From contig CM119263.1 in assembly GCA_051294375.1 (NCBI GenBank), forward strand, positions 1,137,756-1,201,755: DNA of 64,000 nt, in the 5' to 3' direction. Source of the DNA: Paraspadella gotoi (Eukaryota; Chaetognatha). The notes beneath the pieces were generated by a model. The model did not search any database and was not told the origin of the DNA. It saw nothing but the letters and a program-made list of their open reading frames with translations. Every line of letters starts with the position of its first letter. The first letter of the stretch is position 1. A program made the position numbers and the translations under genes. Shown here piece by piece: positions 52,601 to 61,629 of this stretch.

Positions 52601-55600
52601 AGGTTTTTGTTTGTTATGTTTTTGTTTTGTTATGTTTTTTGTTTTGTTAGTGTTTTTTTGGGTGAGAGTAGGGAAGTAAGTGAATTAGGTAAGTGGAAGA
52701 AATTGATTGAAAAAGTGAAGAAAATGAGAGGAAAGAAGAATATAATTAATTATGAATAAAATCTTTAAAAATGAACTGACGGAAAAAAAACGTAAATTGA
52801 TAAATAAATGATTAATTAATTAATTAACTCATTAATGAATTAATTTAATTAAAAAAATGATTAAATAAGTAAATAAATCAGTAAATCCTAAAAAGATGAA
52901 TCAAGTATAATTATATGAATAAATCAATATGTCAATGAATACAAAAGATAAAACAATCAATCAGTCGATCAAAAATGAAATGCAATCGTCATTCTTTCTA
53001 TTCCTATTTTCAGGAAGTGCTCTACATGCCGCGCGTCATTTACCCATTAGTCATGGCCAAGGCCATACTTCCGGTCCAATCGCTTAACTCCGTAATGAAT
53101 TGCTTTGGCTCCCACGAGCTCATGGACACGTTTTACGGGCGAGAGGGCGACAAGTCTAAAAATAACTCTGCGGCACCGAACGAAGACGAGAAGAAAAATG
53201 AATTAAAAAAAGAGAAATGAAAATCGAATAAATTCGTGAAAAAAAAACTGAAGGGAAAAAAGGGCGAAAGTAGGCTCTCTTTTCCGAGAGTGCCGCATTT
53301 CTGTTCGTTTATCCTAGAATTTAATTATAACCTAATTTTTAACCGAAATATATTTTTAAATTTATATACCAATATTTAACCCTAATCCTAATCAGTAATC
53401 CTAACCTAATCCTGAACCCTAATCCTGAACCCTTATCTTTAATTTCATTTAACCCTTAATCTTTAACCTTAAACCCTAAATACTAGTCCTTAACCAAAAT
53501 CCCTAACCCTAATCATAAANNNNNNNNNNNNNNNNNNNNNNNNNNNNNNNNNNNNNNNNNNNNNNNNNNNNNNNNNNNNNNNNNNNNNNNNNNNNNNNNN
53601 NNNNNNNNNNNNNNNNNNNNNNNNNNNNNNNNNNNNNNNNNNNNNNNNNNNNNNNNNNNNNNNNNNNNNNNNNNNNNACCTTAATCAATAACCTAATCCC
53701 TTATATAATCCCTAACCCTAATCTTTAACCTAATCTTTAATTAAAAAAAATTAAACTAATGTAGAGTCGCCTCACTAATTCCCAATTTAAGATAAAAATG
53801 GGGAGTTCTGGGAAAATATGGCCTACTAATTAGCCGATAATGTCATAATTTTCTAGTTAAATGTCAATATTTTCTTTAGTACTAATAGTAGGACCGTTAT
53901 TAAGCATATGAAAAATTTTAAATGGTAGTCGTTTCATATAGTAATATCTTAAACTTGTTCCAAAAAAAAAAGGGAAACTTAGTTCCATTCTTGTAATATT
54001 ATTAACTTATTATAAATTTCAATATCACTAAGACACTAACAAATGTATAATTTTTATTGAAGGCAACAACGCAGTATAGATTTTTAGGCATGACTTATTT
54101 TTTTATCCGACCGCAAAGTTCGGGAGACCTTCAAAAATCTCATTTGAATTTCTAGACGGCTAATTTAAAACGAAAATTTTGGTAATGAGGTAATACTTTA
54201 GTTCCGTCCTTATGTTTAAGTAAATCTGAAACAAAAAACTGCGATTTTGCCTAAAAATTTATTAACAGCAATTTAAATTTTAATGTAATTTCGTCATCGT
54301 CATTAATTTCTTTGTCAAAAAACAAATCCTGTGATTGATTAAAGGTTTTGGATCGGGAGCTCAGTTTCGATTTAGAAAAAAAAACGGTCGGGCNNNNNNN
54401 NNNNNNNNNNNNNNNNNNNNNNNNNNNNNNNNNNNNNNNNNNNNNNNNNNNNNNNNNNNNNNNNNNNNNNNNNNNNNNNNNNNNNNNNNNNNNNNNNNNN
54501 NNNNNNNNNNNNNNNNNNNNNNNNNNNNNNNNNNNNNNNNNNNNNNNNNNNNNNNNNNNNNNNNNNNNNNNNNNNNNNNNNNNNNNNNNNNNNNNNNNNN
54601 NNNNNNNACAACCATTATCAACATCTCTCTCGAGGTCTGTAGATAACAACTCTCCACCGAAGCTGTTGAGAAAAACAGATTCAATTCTCCTCCTCAAAAT
54701 TCTTATTTGATTTCGTGATTCGCGGTATAAGGTTTTTTCAACTTCCCCTTTTCTTACGGACAAAAAGAAGACGAACGGAAAGATGGACTTCATCGGNNNN
54801 NNNNNNNNNNNNNNNNNNNNNNNNNNNNNNNNNNNNNNNNNNNNNNNNNNNNNNNNNNNNNNNNNNNNNNNNNNNNNNNNNNNNNNNNNNNNNNNNNNNN
54901 NNNNNNNNNNNNNNNNNNNNNNNNNNNNNNNNNNNNNNNNNNNNNNNNNNNNNNNNNNNNNNNNNNNNNNNNNNNNNNNNNNNNNNNNNNNNNNNNNNNN
55001 NNNNGTCATTCTGGTCACCGGTAAGAGCGTTAGTTGTGGAAGCTAATTGACAGTCATTCAGTTATATTTTTTTAACCATTTATTAAAAGTTTTTATCCTT
55101 CAATGAAATCTTGATTCATTAGTGCGTTTTATTTTCTACCGTATAAATTTCTGATAACTCCGCAAATTTTTTTAGGTAATTTAATCATCAAAACTGAATG
55201 AGAATTTGTGCCGATTAAAAACTTAAACTTAAATAAATTATAACTTAGTATCTGAAAATTTTTAAAAACCAAACGTTTTAAAATATGAATTTGAGCCATA
55301 TCAGAAATAATTATGCAATAAACGTTTCCACAGGCGCCGGTAGCGGGCTCGGTCGCATGATGGCGCAAAAGTTGGCGTTACGTCACGGAGCGACAGTCGT
55401 CTGCGTTGACGTCAACGCCTCCGCCAATCAGGAGACGGCGAACAACATCAAAGCAGACAGCGTGAGATAGACGCAGTCATAAACGAGTCGGGCGTCACTT
55501 AATAAATTACTTAAAATTAATTGATTTTTTTGAAATTTTTAATAATACAATAACTGTTTTGAACTAAGTTCGGAGAAGTGGCGTCTTTGAATTCTAACTG

Positions 55601-58046
55601 ACTGGACTAATTCTGCGCATTCAAAACCAGATGGAATTGGGTATAAAATGGCGCAGAAGAGACGATGGCGCCGGTCCAGACGCCCTGGAGATGCTGACGA
55701 CAAAGTCTCAGTAGACGACGTCGGCTAAGGCCGAAATGACGACTGTCCACTAAGCCCAGGACTTGACGAAAGGTCTGTAGTCTTTGCTGTAGAAGGAGTC
55801 TGTAGATAGAAGTCCTGGGCAAAGAATAACAAAAGCATTTATCACAAACTCAGCAAATATATATAAATTTAAAGTGTCTTTCTTACTTGTTTCTGAAGCC
55901 AATATTAACCAAAAAGAGATGCTTCTCTTCATAGAAAAGTCCACCAAACCAGCGCATCAACAAAAAATAAGATTCCGAGATTCTGATAAGAGTCTAAATA
56001 AGCTCTGAAAAGAACTAAAAACCCAGTGACAACGTTGAGATCTGAAGATGCCACGTGGCCAGAATTCGATAAGAAATCTTAATCGAAATCTATCGAAATC
56101 ACGGGCACAATCAGAATCAGCTGTACACTGCCTTCGGAATTCTGTACTAAGGTATAAACAAAAGAAAGAGCCTAAAGATGTCGTGTCGATGCTAGAATGG
56201 AAGCATTTTCGATGCCAGTAATAAAGAGCAAGAGCAACGGGGAAAAAGGTAGAGAAGCTGATTTCCTCGTCATATTAGAGATAGTTATTTTCGTAACAAT
56301 AACCAAACTTACATTTTTTGAATCTTCATTCTTATTTCGGCGATTCGATATACTCACAGCAGTTTATTAAATATTAATAAAATAATATCGGATATAATAA
56401 ATCGGAAATTTTTTTAAGTCTGTGGATAAGGCTCTAAGTGGGCTGAAAGATTACTATCGGTAACCTCTGTGCCCCCTCGGCAGCCATACAACAGGTCGGG
56501 CTTTGGAACCAGGCTTGTAGGTTTTCCACGCCCCCAATGCGGCTTACGGCCGTCCTCACGCTTCCCGCAGGGGAAGTACCGATTTGGGATCGAACCCGGT
56601 ACCTAGTGGGTACCAGTGATACTAGATGTCGGGATATTAGACGGGGTGAACTTATTCAATGCCGACTTCAAGCCGAGTGAGCTCTCTCGAACCACCTGCA
56701 TCCCATCTCTACTTCTGCTCCCCCCCCCACGACAATCCTTTTCCGATCTAACCAGGGATCAGCGGTGGCGTTCACTTGCGATCTCACTGACCCAAAGGAA
56801 GTGGAGGCGCTGGCGTCGGCGGTGAAGGCCAACGTGGGCGACGTCGACATCCTCGTCAACAACGCCGGAGTCGTCACGGGGAAGGAGTTCCTCGAATCCT
56901 CCAACAAGATGAACAGGTGTTGGACATAAACAGGTGTTGGACATAAACAAGATGAACAGGTGTTGGACATAAACATGTTGGACATAAACATGTTGGACAT
57001 AAACATGTTGGACATAAACATGTTGGACATGAACATGTTGGACATAAACTCTCGTCGTAATCACGGGAAAAACAGAAAAAGAAAAGGAGAAAGAAGTTGC
57101 TCATTCAGGCCGATAAAATTTTAAAAATCAGTATGAAGTTGGAATGACCAATTAAAAATGTATTCATCAAAAAGCTAACTTTTCAATCCCCTTTATTTTG
57201 AAATGATTGTATAGCCAACCCCCTTAAGCTTTCTATCAATTTTATTCCCCTTATATCGGACCTTATCAATGAATAATATAATTATATATCTTAACCTTTC
57301 GAATTTTACTGATTAATTCCCTTTCTTCCAAAACGAGGCTGACGATGGCCGTGAACACCGAGTCTCACTTTTGGACGACGAAGGCTTTTCTTCCTCCCAT
57401 GATCGAAAAGAATCACGGTCACATCGTCACCATCGCTTCTGGAGCCGGTGAGCAGTTTTTCATCGCGGCGAGAGCACTCGCTAAACAACTCTCTGAGTTA
57501 GTTTTCGTTGGTCCGTCATGTCATTTCATGTCCTTCCGTCTGTCTATCAGTAAGTCAACCTGATAACCTGGAAATGCCATACGATAACTCGAAAGTGAGT
57601 CTTGCCAAAACAAAATTATCCAGACTCTTTCTGAGAAAATAAGAACTAATATGCAAATTAGGTTTAAAACGAGGCTAGCATAAAAAAGAGCAATCCAATA
57701 GTTAATACGGCGCAAGAGCTTGGAATTACTTTTCTTGACTAAAAGTAAGGTTAAAGAGACTCATCCCCCCCGCCCCCCTAGGCCTAATGGGCGTCCACAA
57801 ATTGGCGGATTATTGCGCCTCCAAATTCGGAGCCGTGGGGTTCGCCGAGTCCCTCATGTCCGAACTCTACACGATGGGCAAAGATGGAGTCAAGTCCACA
57901 CTCGTCTGTCCTTACTTCATCTCGACGGGGATGTTCGACGGCGTCTCCACCAGATTCCCTTGCATCCTTCCCATTTTGACGCCTGACTACGTCACCGACA
58001 GAATCATAGACGCCGTTTTGACCAATCAGGTAGAGTATTAAGGGGT

Positions 58047-58089
<43 letters not shown>

Positions 58090-58938
58090 AATTTGATCTC
58101 TGACCGAATAAATACTGCCCATCCAGGAGATTCTGCTTATGCCCCGCATCCTTTACGTGCTCGTCTTCTTCAAGTCTATCCTTCCGGTCAAAGCGGGTCA
58201 CGTCGTCATGAAATTTCTCGGCGCCGGAGAAATGATGGCGCATTTCGTCGGCCGACCGAAAAACGATTGACAAAAGAGCATCGAGGAGAAATCGAAATAA
58301 GAAAAAAAGGGAAAAACTTGAGAGAAAAACTGTTGGTGTCTTTTTCGTCAGGGATTTAAAAAAAATCAAAATAAATTTGTTTTTTTGCGCACGAATGAAA
58401 ACAAAAATCGCGAAAGCATTACGATGACAAAATAAAACGTTATTTTCACTAATTTTCAATTAATTGGGTATTCAAAAGAAATTACTAATACTAATACTTA
58501 TACTAATACTCACTTGGCGACCTTCTGAAGAAGTGCGTAGGTTGAGCAACTCTTGAAGAGACCAATGACGCGACGTTTCAACCCGTGCTGCCAAATGAAG
58601 TCAAAACCAATTAAAGATTTAAACATTTAACAACAACAACAACGTTAAGTTAAAATCGCTATCCATAAGCTTGATCAAAGCTCTCCTCACTTGCAAGCAG
58701 AGATCGACGGAAGCACAGAGCGTCGTGAGCGAAGCCGAATCTTCGTGAATGAATTTTTTCGTCACTGATTCCTCCATGATGTGTTTCACCTGACAATTTT
58801 AGAGGCGATCGTCAAAAATATATGCATTAATTATCGATCGCAATATGTGAGACCGAAGATGACAGTTTTTCTTTGGTCATTAATTTTTTCTACTCACGTT
58901 CTCTCTCTCTCTCTTCTCCTCTCTTCATCTCTCTCTCT

Positions 58939-58995
<57 letters not shown>

Positions 58996-61149
58996 GTCTC
59001 TCTCTCCCCTCTCTCTCTCTCTCTCTCTCTCCCTCTCTCTCTCTCGCTCTCTTCTCATCCTCTCTCTCTCTCTCTCTCTCTCTTCTCCAGTCTCTACTCT
59101 CTCTCTTCTTCTTCTCCCTTCCCATCTCTCACTCCTTCTTGACGCTCCGACAGCAATTCTCTGCTTTCTCCTACTGCGGGCGGCGTCGAGCGGTTTTTCC
59201 TGCAGCACCGACGCCGTCAACGACGACAACGACGACGACAACGACGACGACTTCTGTTTGGTCGATGGAGCGGCAGAGGGAGTGGTAGGGGTGGTGTGAG
59301 AAGCAGCCGAGTCGGCGAGTGTAGCGGGAATGGCAGAGTGAGCGGCGCCGGGGGAGTGGATGGCGTCTTCGTCGATAGAAGCGGCGCCAGAATCGACGCC
59401 GGAAGATGGCGTTGTCGTTGTCGTCGTCGCCATCGTCGTCGCCGTTTCTATGGCGACCACTTCGTCGGCGTCATCGGCTTCTGAAGAGTTTACGGGTTTC
59501 ATTGTATGTTTACATTTTCCATTTAGACAACAGTTTGATAAAAGTTTATTTTAAAAAAGGACTAGTTATTTTATTTTATTTAGACTTCAATGTACCCATG
59601 TTTATAAATCTATAGTTAGTCAAATTTTTTAAAATGGTCGCTTGAAAAAAAAAGGGTTTTTTTTTATTTATATAACGTTAAAAACATCAAAAAACACTAA
59701 AAACATTTAAAACATTTAAACGTAAAAAACAAAATAATAAAAAGGAAAAAAATAAGATGACATAAAATTTAATAACAGTTACCCAGCAAAACATCTATAA
59801 ATCTACCAATAGATAGTCAATAAAAACGATAAAATTAACAAACAAAACAAAAATAAAACGAAAAAGTACAAAAACAAAACAACAATAAAAACGAAACAAT
59901 AAATAAAAAAAAACAGTAAATCTCTCACCGCCGACTTTTTTCGAGAAGGGAGAAATGGCCGATAGAATTTTCATGGGCGTCAAAGGAAACGTCAAATTGG
60001 TCGAGATGGCGTCCTTGGCGGTGGCGGAGCTGCCAGTGGGGCTACTAGCGGCGTTCCCGTTGGCGGCGACCTTGTCGCCCTCTGTCGTATCATCAGAGCC
60101 CGGAAATTCGCTGGACGAAAATACGGTGAATGAAATCTCTCTCTCTCTCCTCTCAGTCCTTCGTCCCTTCTCCCGATCTCCGTCTTGGCCCTCTCTGTCT
60201 CTCCTCATCGTCTCTCTATCATTCTCTCTCCTCTCTCTCTCTCTCTTCTCTCTCTCTCTCAATTCCCCCTTTACAGCTCTTTTGGGACTAACTTCACAAA
60301 AACGGTTAACGATAGAAGAAAAAAGGAATTATAATTGGAAGCCAGGCTAATTTCTCTTTCAATCGATATAAAATAGTCTGAAAAAAATGTCGCGGCAACT
60401 CCTTTTTGCATAGCATGTCATATTTTTTCGCGCAGGTTCCTTACAAAATTTTGAGAAATTTGGACGAAAATCAAAATGATGGATGGTGATTTCTGACTTT
60501 TGAACATGCAGTTTTTTTCACTGCAATCCCCTTTATTAATGAAAATGTAGGATAGTGAAGCAAAATGTCCCACGCATCCCCTCCAGAACTGTTTACTTTC
60601 TGACAGCAGCTGTTTATATTAAACTTATTGGTACTTAAAATATAATAAGAGTCTTAATAAGAGGGAAATATTCCCTCCTTTCGCAATAATGGTAGGAATG
60701 ACGGCATTCCCCTCGGGCGTGGTCACAAAAGCCTATGCCGTCATCTCTGAACACTTGGAGAAGATCATGGTTGCCTAAGATGATTTTTTTTAATAGATTG
60801 TGTTGTCATTACAACATGTTTTCCATATTTACATATTTACCCATCCAAAGGAATTGTTTTCATTTAGTCCCAAGAGATCTAGACCTCCCTGTACAAATTC
60901 GATTCACTCTCGTTTCACTCTTTGACCTTCCCTCCAAAATCACCCCACAGTTTTCTCTCTCAGCCGCAGATGGCGCTCGAGTGAATCGAGCGATAAACGG
61001 AGAATCGAGAGGCGAAGAGAGTTTACAGAGTTATCTCTCCTCTACAGACTGAAGACTCCTCTCTCCCGGCCATTTTAGAGTTTATACCTTTTATCGGGAT
61101 CTATTTATTCGATTTTCCTTTTATTACTACATTATTCTCTTTCTTTTTC

Positions 61150-61180
<31 letters not shown>

Positions 61181-61394
61181 CTTCCTCTCCTCCTTCTCCG
61201 CTCATCCTCTCTCTCTCGCTGCTCTGCTCTTCTCTCTCTCTCTCTCTCCTCTCTCCCTTCCCTTTCTCCTCCTCTCCCTCTCTCACTAACCTTTCTCCTT
61301 TGCCATTCGCCACCTTCCCTCCTTCGCCCTCCGCGCTGCTTTGACTTCCTTGGCTGCTCAGAGAATCTGTTATCTTCTTGAAGATGGACGCCAT
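45512..61394 (-). CDS. SGSM: SGSM1/2-family gene, N-terminus and RUN domain (3' half missing)
   Basis: Small G protein signaling modulators bind Rab/Rap GTPases on endosomal/Golgi membranes through an N-terminal RUN module and act as Rab GAPs through a C-terminal TBC domain (family knowledge). Nine minus-strand exons, in transcript order: 61394-61291, 60110-59929, 59480-59133, 58789-58691, 58587-58514, 46662-46583, 46173-46033, 45907-45739, 45583-45512. All borders are AG/GT and phases agree except across exon 3. Family signatures are [44 protein letters not shown] and [15 protein letters not shown] start at ATG 61394 because [14 protein letters not shown] opens a frame that splices in phase to exon 2; that N-terminal extension is low-complexity. 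Exon 3 needs one base fewer to reach exon 4 in frame, probably near its poly(A). PH-like and TBC exons are not seen to the left. Confidence 0.85.
46670..47110. other. Intron/intergenic DNA upstream of SDR copy 1
   Basis: A ggaaaa hexamer run (46669-46735) is followed by AT-rich DNA containing the small dispersed motif shared with 9143-9182. Any promoter of the first SDR gene would be here. No clear TATA or initiator could be identified. Confidence 0.4.
47911..47990 (+). repeat. tRNA-like SINE module in SDR copy 1 intron
   Basis: A hairpin ggaggc/gcctcc (47938-47957) resembling an anticodon arm is followed by ccggg-ttctag-cccgg (47961-47976), resembling a T arm with a B-box-like GGGTTCTAGCCC. 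The acceptor stem does not close well, so a tRNA-derived SINE head is more likely than a functional tRNA. Confidence 0.4.
48322..48408 (+). repeat. 44 bp tandem duplication of an exon end with its donor
   Basis: The last 25 nt of SDR copy 1 exon 3 plus its donor (from tggaatcaaccaatcagatg) are repeated immediately downstream at 48366. Both copies end in a usable donor (gtgatt, then gtaatt). Confidence 0.8.
48415..48690. repeat. GC-rich dispersed repeat in intron
   Basis: Its 3' part, from aaagccaacagtgagatgcc to tgttgccata, recurs reverse-complemented at 51925-51993, in the third intron of the next SDR gene. It includes a perfect hairpin, gatgccca/tgggcatc. A dispersed SINE-like family is likely. 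Confidence 0.6.
49754..49832 (+). repeat. 38 bp tandem duplication of an exon end with its donor
   Basis: The end of SDR copy 1 exon 5 (ttgcaagatcag|gtggg) and its following intron bases, through gaaagttta, are repeated at 49792 with the donor preserved. Confidence 0.75.
50585..50590 (+). terminator. Polyadenylation signal AATAAA, SDR copy 1
   Basis: Canonical hexamer about 105 bases after the expected stop at 50477-50479; a second AATAAA lies near 50629. Confidence 0.55.
50914..53220 (+). CDS. SDR16C-type short-chain dehydrogenase, copy 2
   Basis: Membrane-anchored NAD(P)-dependent oxidoreductase; substrate unknown, with retinoid, steroid or long-chain alcohols usual in the family. Exons: about 50914-51048, 51132-51259, 51610-51770, 52002-52111, 52320-52567, 53014-53220 (about 329 aa). 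TGAGSGMGR binds the cofactor (exons 1-2), VCVD follows the second beta strand, VNNAG is in exon 3, the catalytic Ser lies in TMSSVSG (exon 4) and Tyr/Lys in YSASK (exon 5). The C-terminus is longer than in the neighbours and ends in a charged Lys/Glu tail. The ATG at 50914 is one base out of frame with the rest of exon 1, and no other in-frame ATG is present, so exon 1 likely has a 1-base deletion or error. The arrangement points to tandem duplication. Confidence 0.85.
51330..51600. other. GC-rich intron segment with CTCF-like word
   Basis: In contrast to the AT-rich introns around it, this stretch of SDR copy 2 intron 2 is GC-rich, with repeated gagggcg words and gccagggggcgctt at 51448-51461, which fits the CTCF core consensus. 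Whether it is bound is unknown. Confidence 0.35.
51925..51993 (-). repeat. Dispersed repeat fragment, inverted copy of 48610-48665
   Basis: Reverse complement of the 3' part of the repeat at 48415-48690, ending in a poly(T) run that also supplies the pyrimidine tract before exon 4 of SDR copy 2 (acceptor at 52000-52001). Confidence 0.6.
53227..53232 (+). terminator. Polyadenylation signal AATAAA, SDR copy 2
   Basis: Canonical hexamer only six bases after the stop codon, so either the 3' UTR is very short or another signal downstream is used. Confidence 0.45.
53271..53827. mobile_element. Element with CCCTAA-like core (copy 2)
   Basis: The left end taggctctcttttccgaga and right end ctgggaaaatatggccta form an imperfect inverted repeat. 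Between them are degenerate ccctaa/ccctaat/cctgaa units (53390-53520 and 53678-53720), interrupted by a 158-N gap (53520-53677). The tctttaattaaaaa and aatttaagataaaaat blocks near the right end match the element at 10101-10325. It lies between SDR copies 2 and 3. Confidence 0.55.
53828..54782. other. Intergenic DNA between SDR copies 2 and 3
   Basis: AT-rich, with a 214-N gap at 54394-54607. No exon recognised. The region just before 54783 would carry the promoter of copy 3. Confidence 0.4.
54783..58270 (+). CDS. SDR16C-type short-chain dehydrogenase, copy 3
   Basis: NAD(P)-dependent oxidoreductase of the RDHE2/RDH10-like group. Exons: 54783-55020 (contains a 208-N gap), 55334-55461, 56756-56916, 57338-57447, 57782-58029, 58127-58270. 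The gap is in frame but makes exon 1 about 36 codons longer than in copy 1, so its length is probably estimated or hides an intron. Cofactor motif [13 protein letters not shown] follows the second strand; VNNAG in exon 3; catalytic Ser in TIASGAG (exon 4); YCASK in exon 5; TGMFDG and PILTPDYV are typical of the group; the C-terminal helix [10 protein letters not shown] precedes [13 protein letters not shown] and the stop at 58268. Exons 2-6 are free of frameshifts, making this the best candidate for a working copy. Confidence 0.85.
54797..55004. other. Assembly gap, 208 N, inside SDR copy 3 exon 1
   Basis: Removes the membrane-anchor coding part between MDFI and VILVTG. Confidence 0.95.
55754..55820. 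other. Hairpin-forming sequence in intron
   Basis: A perfect 11-base stem, gcccaggactt with aagtcctgggc, encloses about 45 bases in which the word gtctgtag occurs twice. It is in SDR copy 3 intron 2, on the antisense side of the SGSM intron. It could be part of a degenerate repeat; a small-RNA precursor cannot be judged from this alone. Confidence 0.4.
56430..56640 (-). repeat. tRNA-like SINE module, minus strand
   Basis: The word gggatcgaaccc at 56586-56597 is the complement of gggttcgatccc, a near-perfect B box. It lies in a GC-rich block of about 200 bases in otherwise AT-rich intron. The tRNA cloverleaf is not complete. Confidence 0.4.
56904..57055 (+). repeat. 15 bp minisatellite growing from an exon-3 donor
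   Basis: The end of SDR copy 3 exon 3 with its donor (caagatgaacag|gtgttgg) is repeated at 56948, and the intron continues as about seven copies of a 15-base unit, atgttggacataaac. On the minus strand this gives an artificial MSNMF pentapeptide frame. Confidence 0.85.
58047..58091. repeat. (GAAA)n microsatellite in last SDR intron
   Basis: About eleven gaaa copies between exons 5 and 6 of SDR copy 3. Confidence 0.9.
58370..58375 (+). terminator. Polyadenylation signal AATAAA, SDR copy 3
   Basis: Canonical hexamer 100 bases after the stop codon and about 140 bases before the opposing SGSM exon 5. Confidence 0.6.
58514..58789 (-). other. SGSM: SGSM exons 4-5: first half of RUN region
   Basis: Exon 4 (58789-58691, 99 nt) encodes [18 protein letters not shown] and CASVDLCLQ. 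Exon 5 (58587-58514, 74 nt) encodes [12 protein letters not shown] and LLQKVAK. Both match the family's conserved N-terminal block closely. The intron after exon 5 is 11,851 bases long and contains the three SDR genes. Confidence 0.85.
58898..59115. repeat. (CT)n microsatellite in SGSM intron 3
   Basis: CT dinucleotides with TTC interruptions, immediately downstream of the SGSM exon 3 donor. Confidence 0.9.
59133..59480 (-). other. SGSM: SGSM exon 3 with apparent one-base frameshift
   Basis: The acceptor at 59481-59482 joins exon 2 in phase (G|AA). The encoded stretch is Thr/Ser/Ala-rich and low-complexity ([31 protein letters not shown]). Its 3' end must read [12 protein letters not shown] to meet VKHIMEES in exon 4, and that reading is one base away from the upstream frame. 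The shift falls between about 59165 and 59220, which includes a run of five A. Confidence 0.6.
59505..59925. other. AT-rich SGSM intron 2, nothing else seen
   Basis: A- and T-rich sequence with short homopolymers; no exon or element recognised. Confidence 0.5.
60140..60260. repeat. (CT)-rich microsatellite in SGSM intron 1
   Basis: CT-rich run beside the SGSM exon 2 acceptor (60111-60112), partly forming its pyrimidine tract on the minus strand. The following 60270-61130 is unique DNA with no exon recognised. Confidence 0.8.
61140..61275. repeat. (CT)-rich microsatellite downstream of SGSM exon 1
   Basis: CT-rich run just after the exon 1 donor (61290-61289 on the minus strand). The Glu/Arg frame continuing from exon 1 into it is intronic. 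Confidence 0.8.
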
Positions 61395-61629
61395 TTCATT
61401 TTTTTTCTAATGTATTTTTATCGTTATTTGTAGGGGCTGCTTGTCTATCAACGTTGAGTATTGATTTAGTTTAAGAATTTAATACTTCTGGTATGATTGT
61501 AGTTTATTCCATCTGAATAGAGATACGAATACATATAAACTATTATAATTGCTAAAATTGCTATTTTAAACTATAATCATTACTGTTAACTAGAATATAC
61601 ACTACTATACACTACTATACACTACTATA

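Noticed and set aside
53390-53720. True telomere or chromosome end
   Set aside because: The CCCTAA units are degenerate, only a few hundred bases long, flanked by gene sequence on both sides and bounded by element-like ends.
56668-57104. Minus-strand frame of MSNMF repeats as a repeat protein
   Set aside because: It is the antisense of the 15-bp intronic minisatellite and of SDR exon 3.
47551-58270. The SDR genes as bacterial contaminants or recent horizontal transfers
   Set aside because: All three have spliceosomal introns in conserved positions and metazoan SDR16C features, and they sit between exons of a metazoan gene.
59177-59211. A 35-bp mini-intron in SGSM exon 3 that would remove the frameshift
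   Set aside because: It has GT...AG borders but is far shorter than the other introns seen here (the shortest are about 75-110 bases), and the phases on its two sides do not match.
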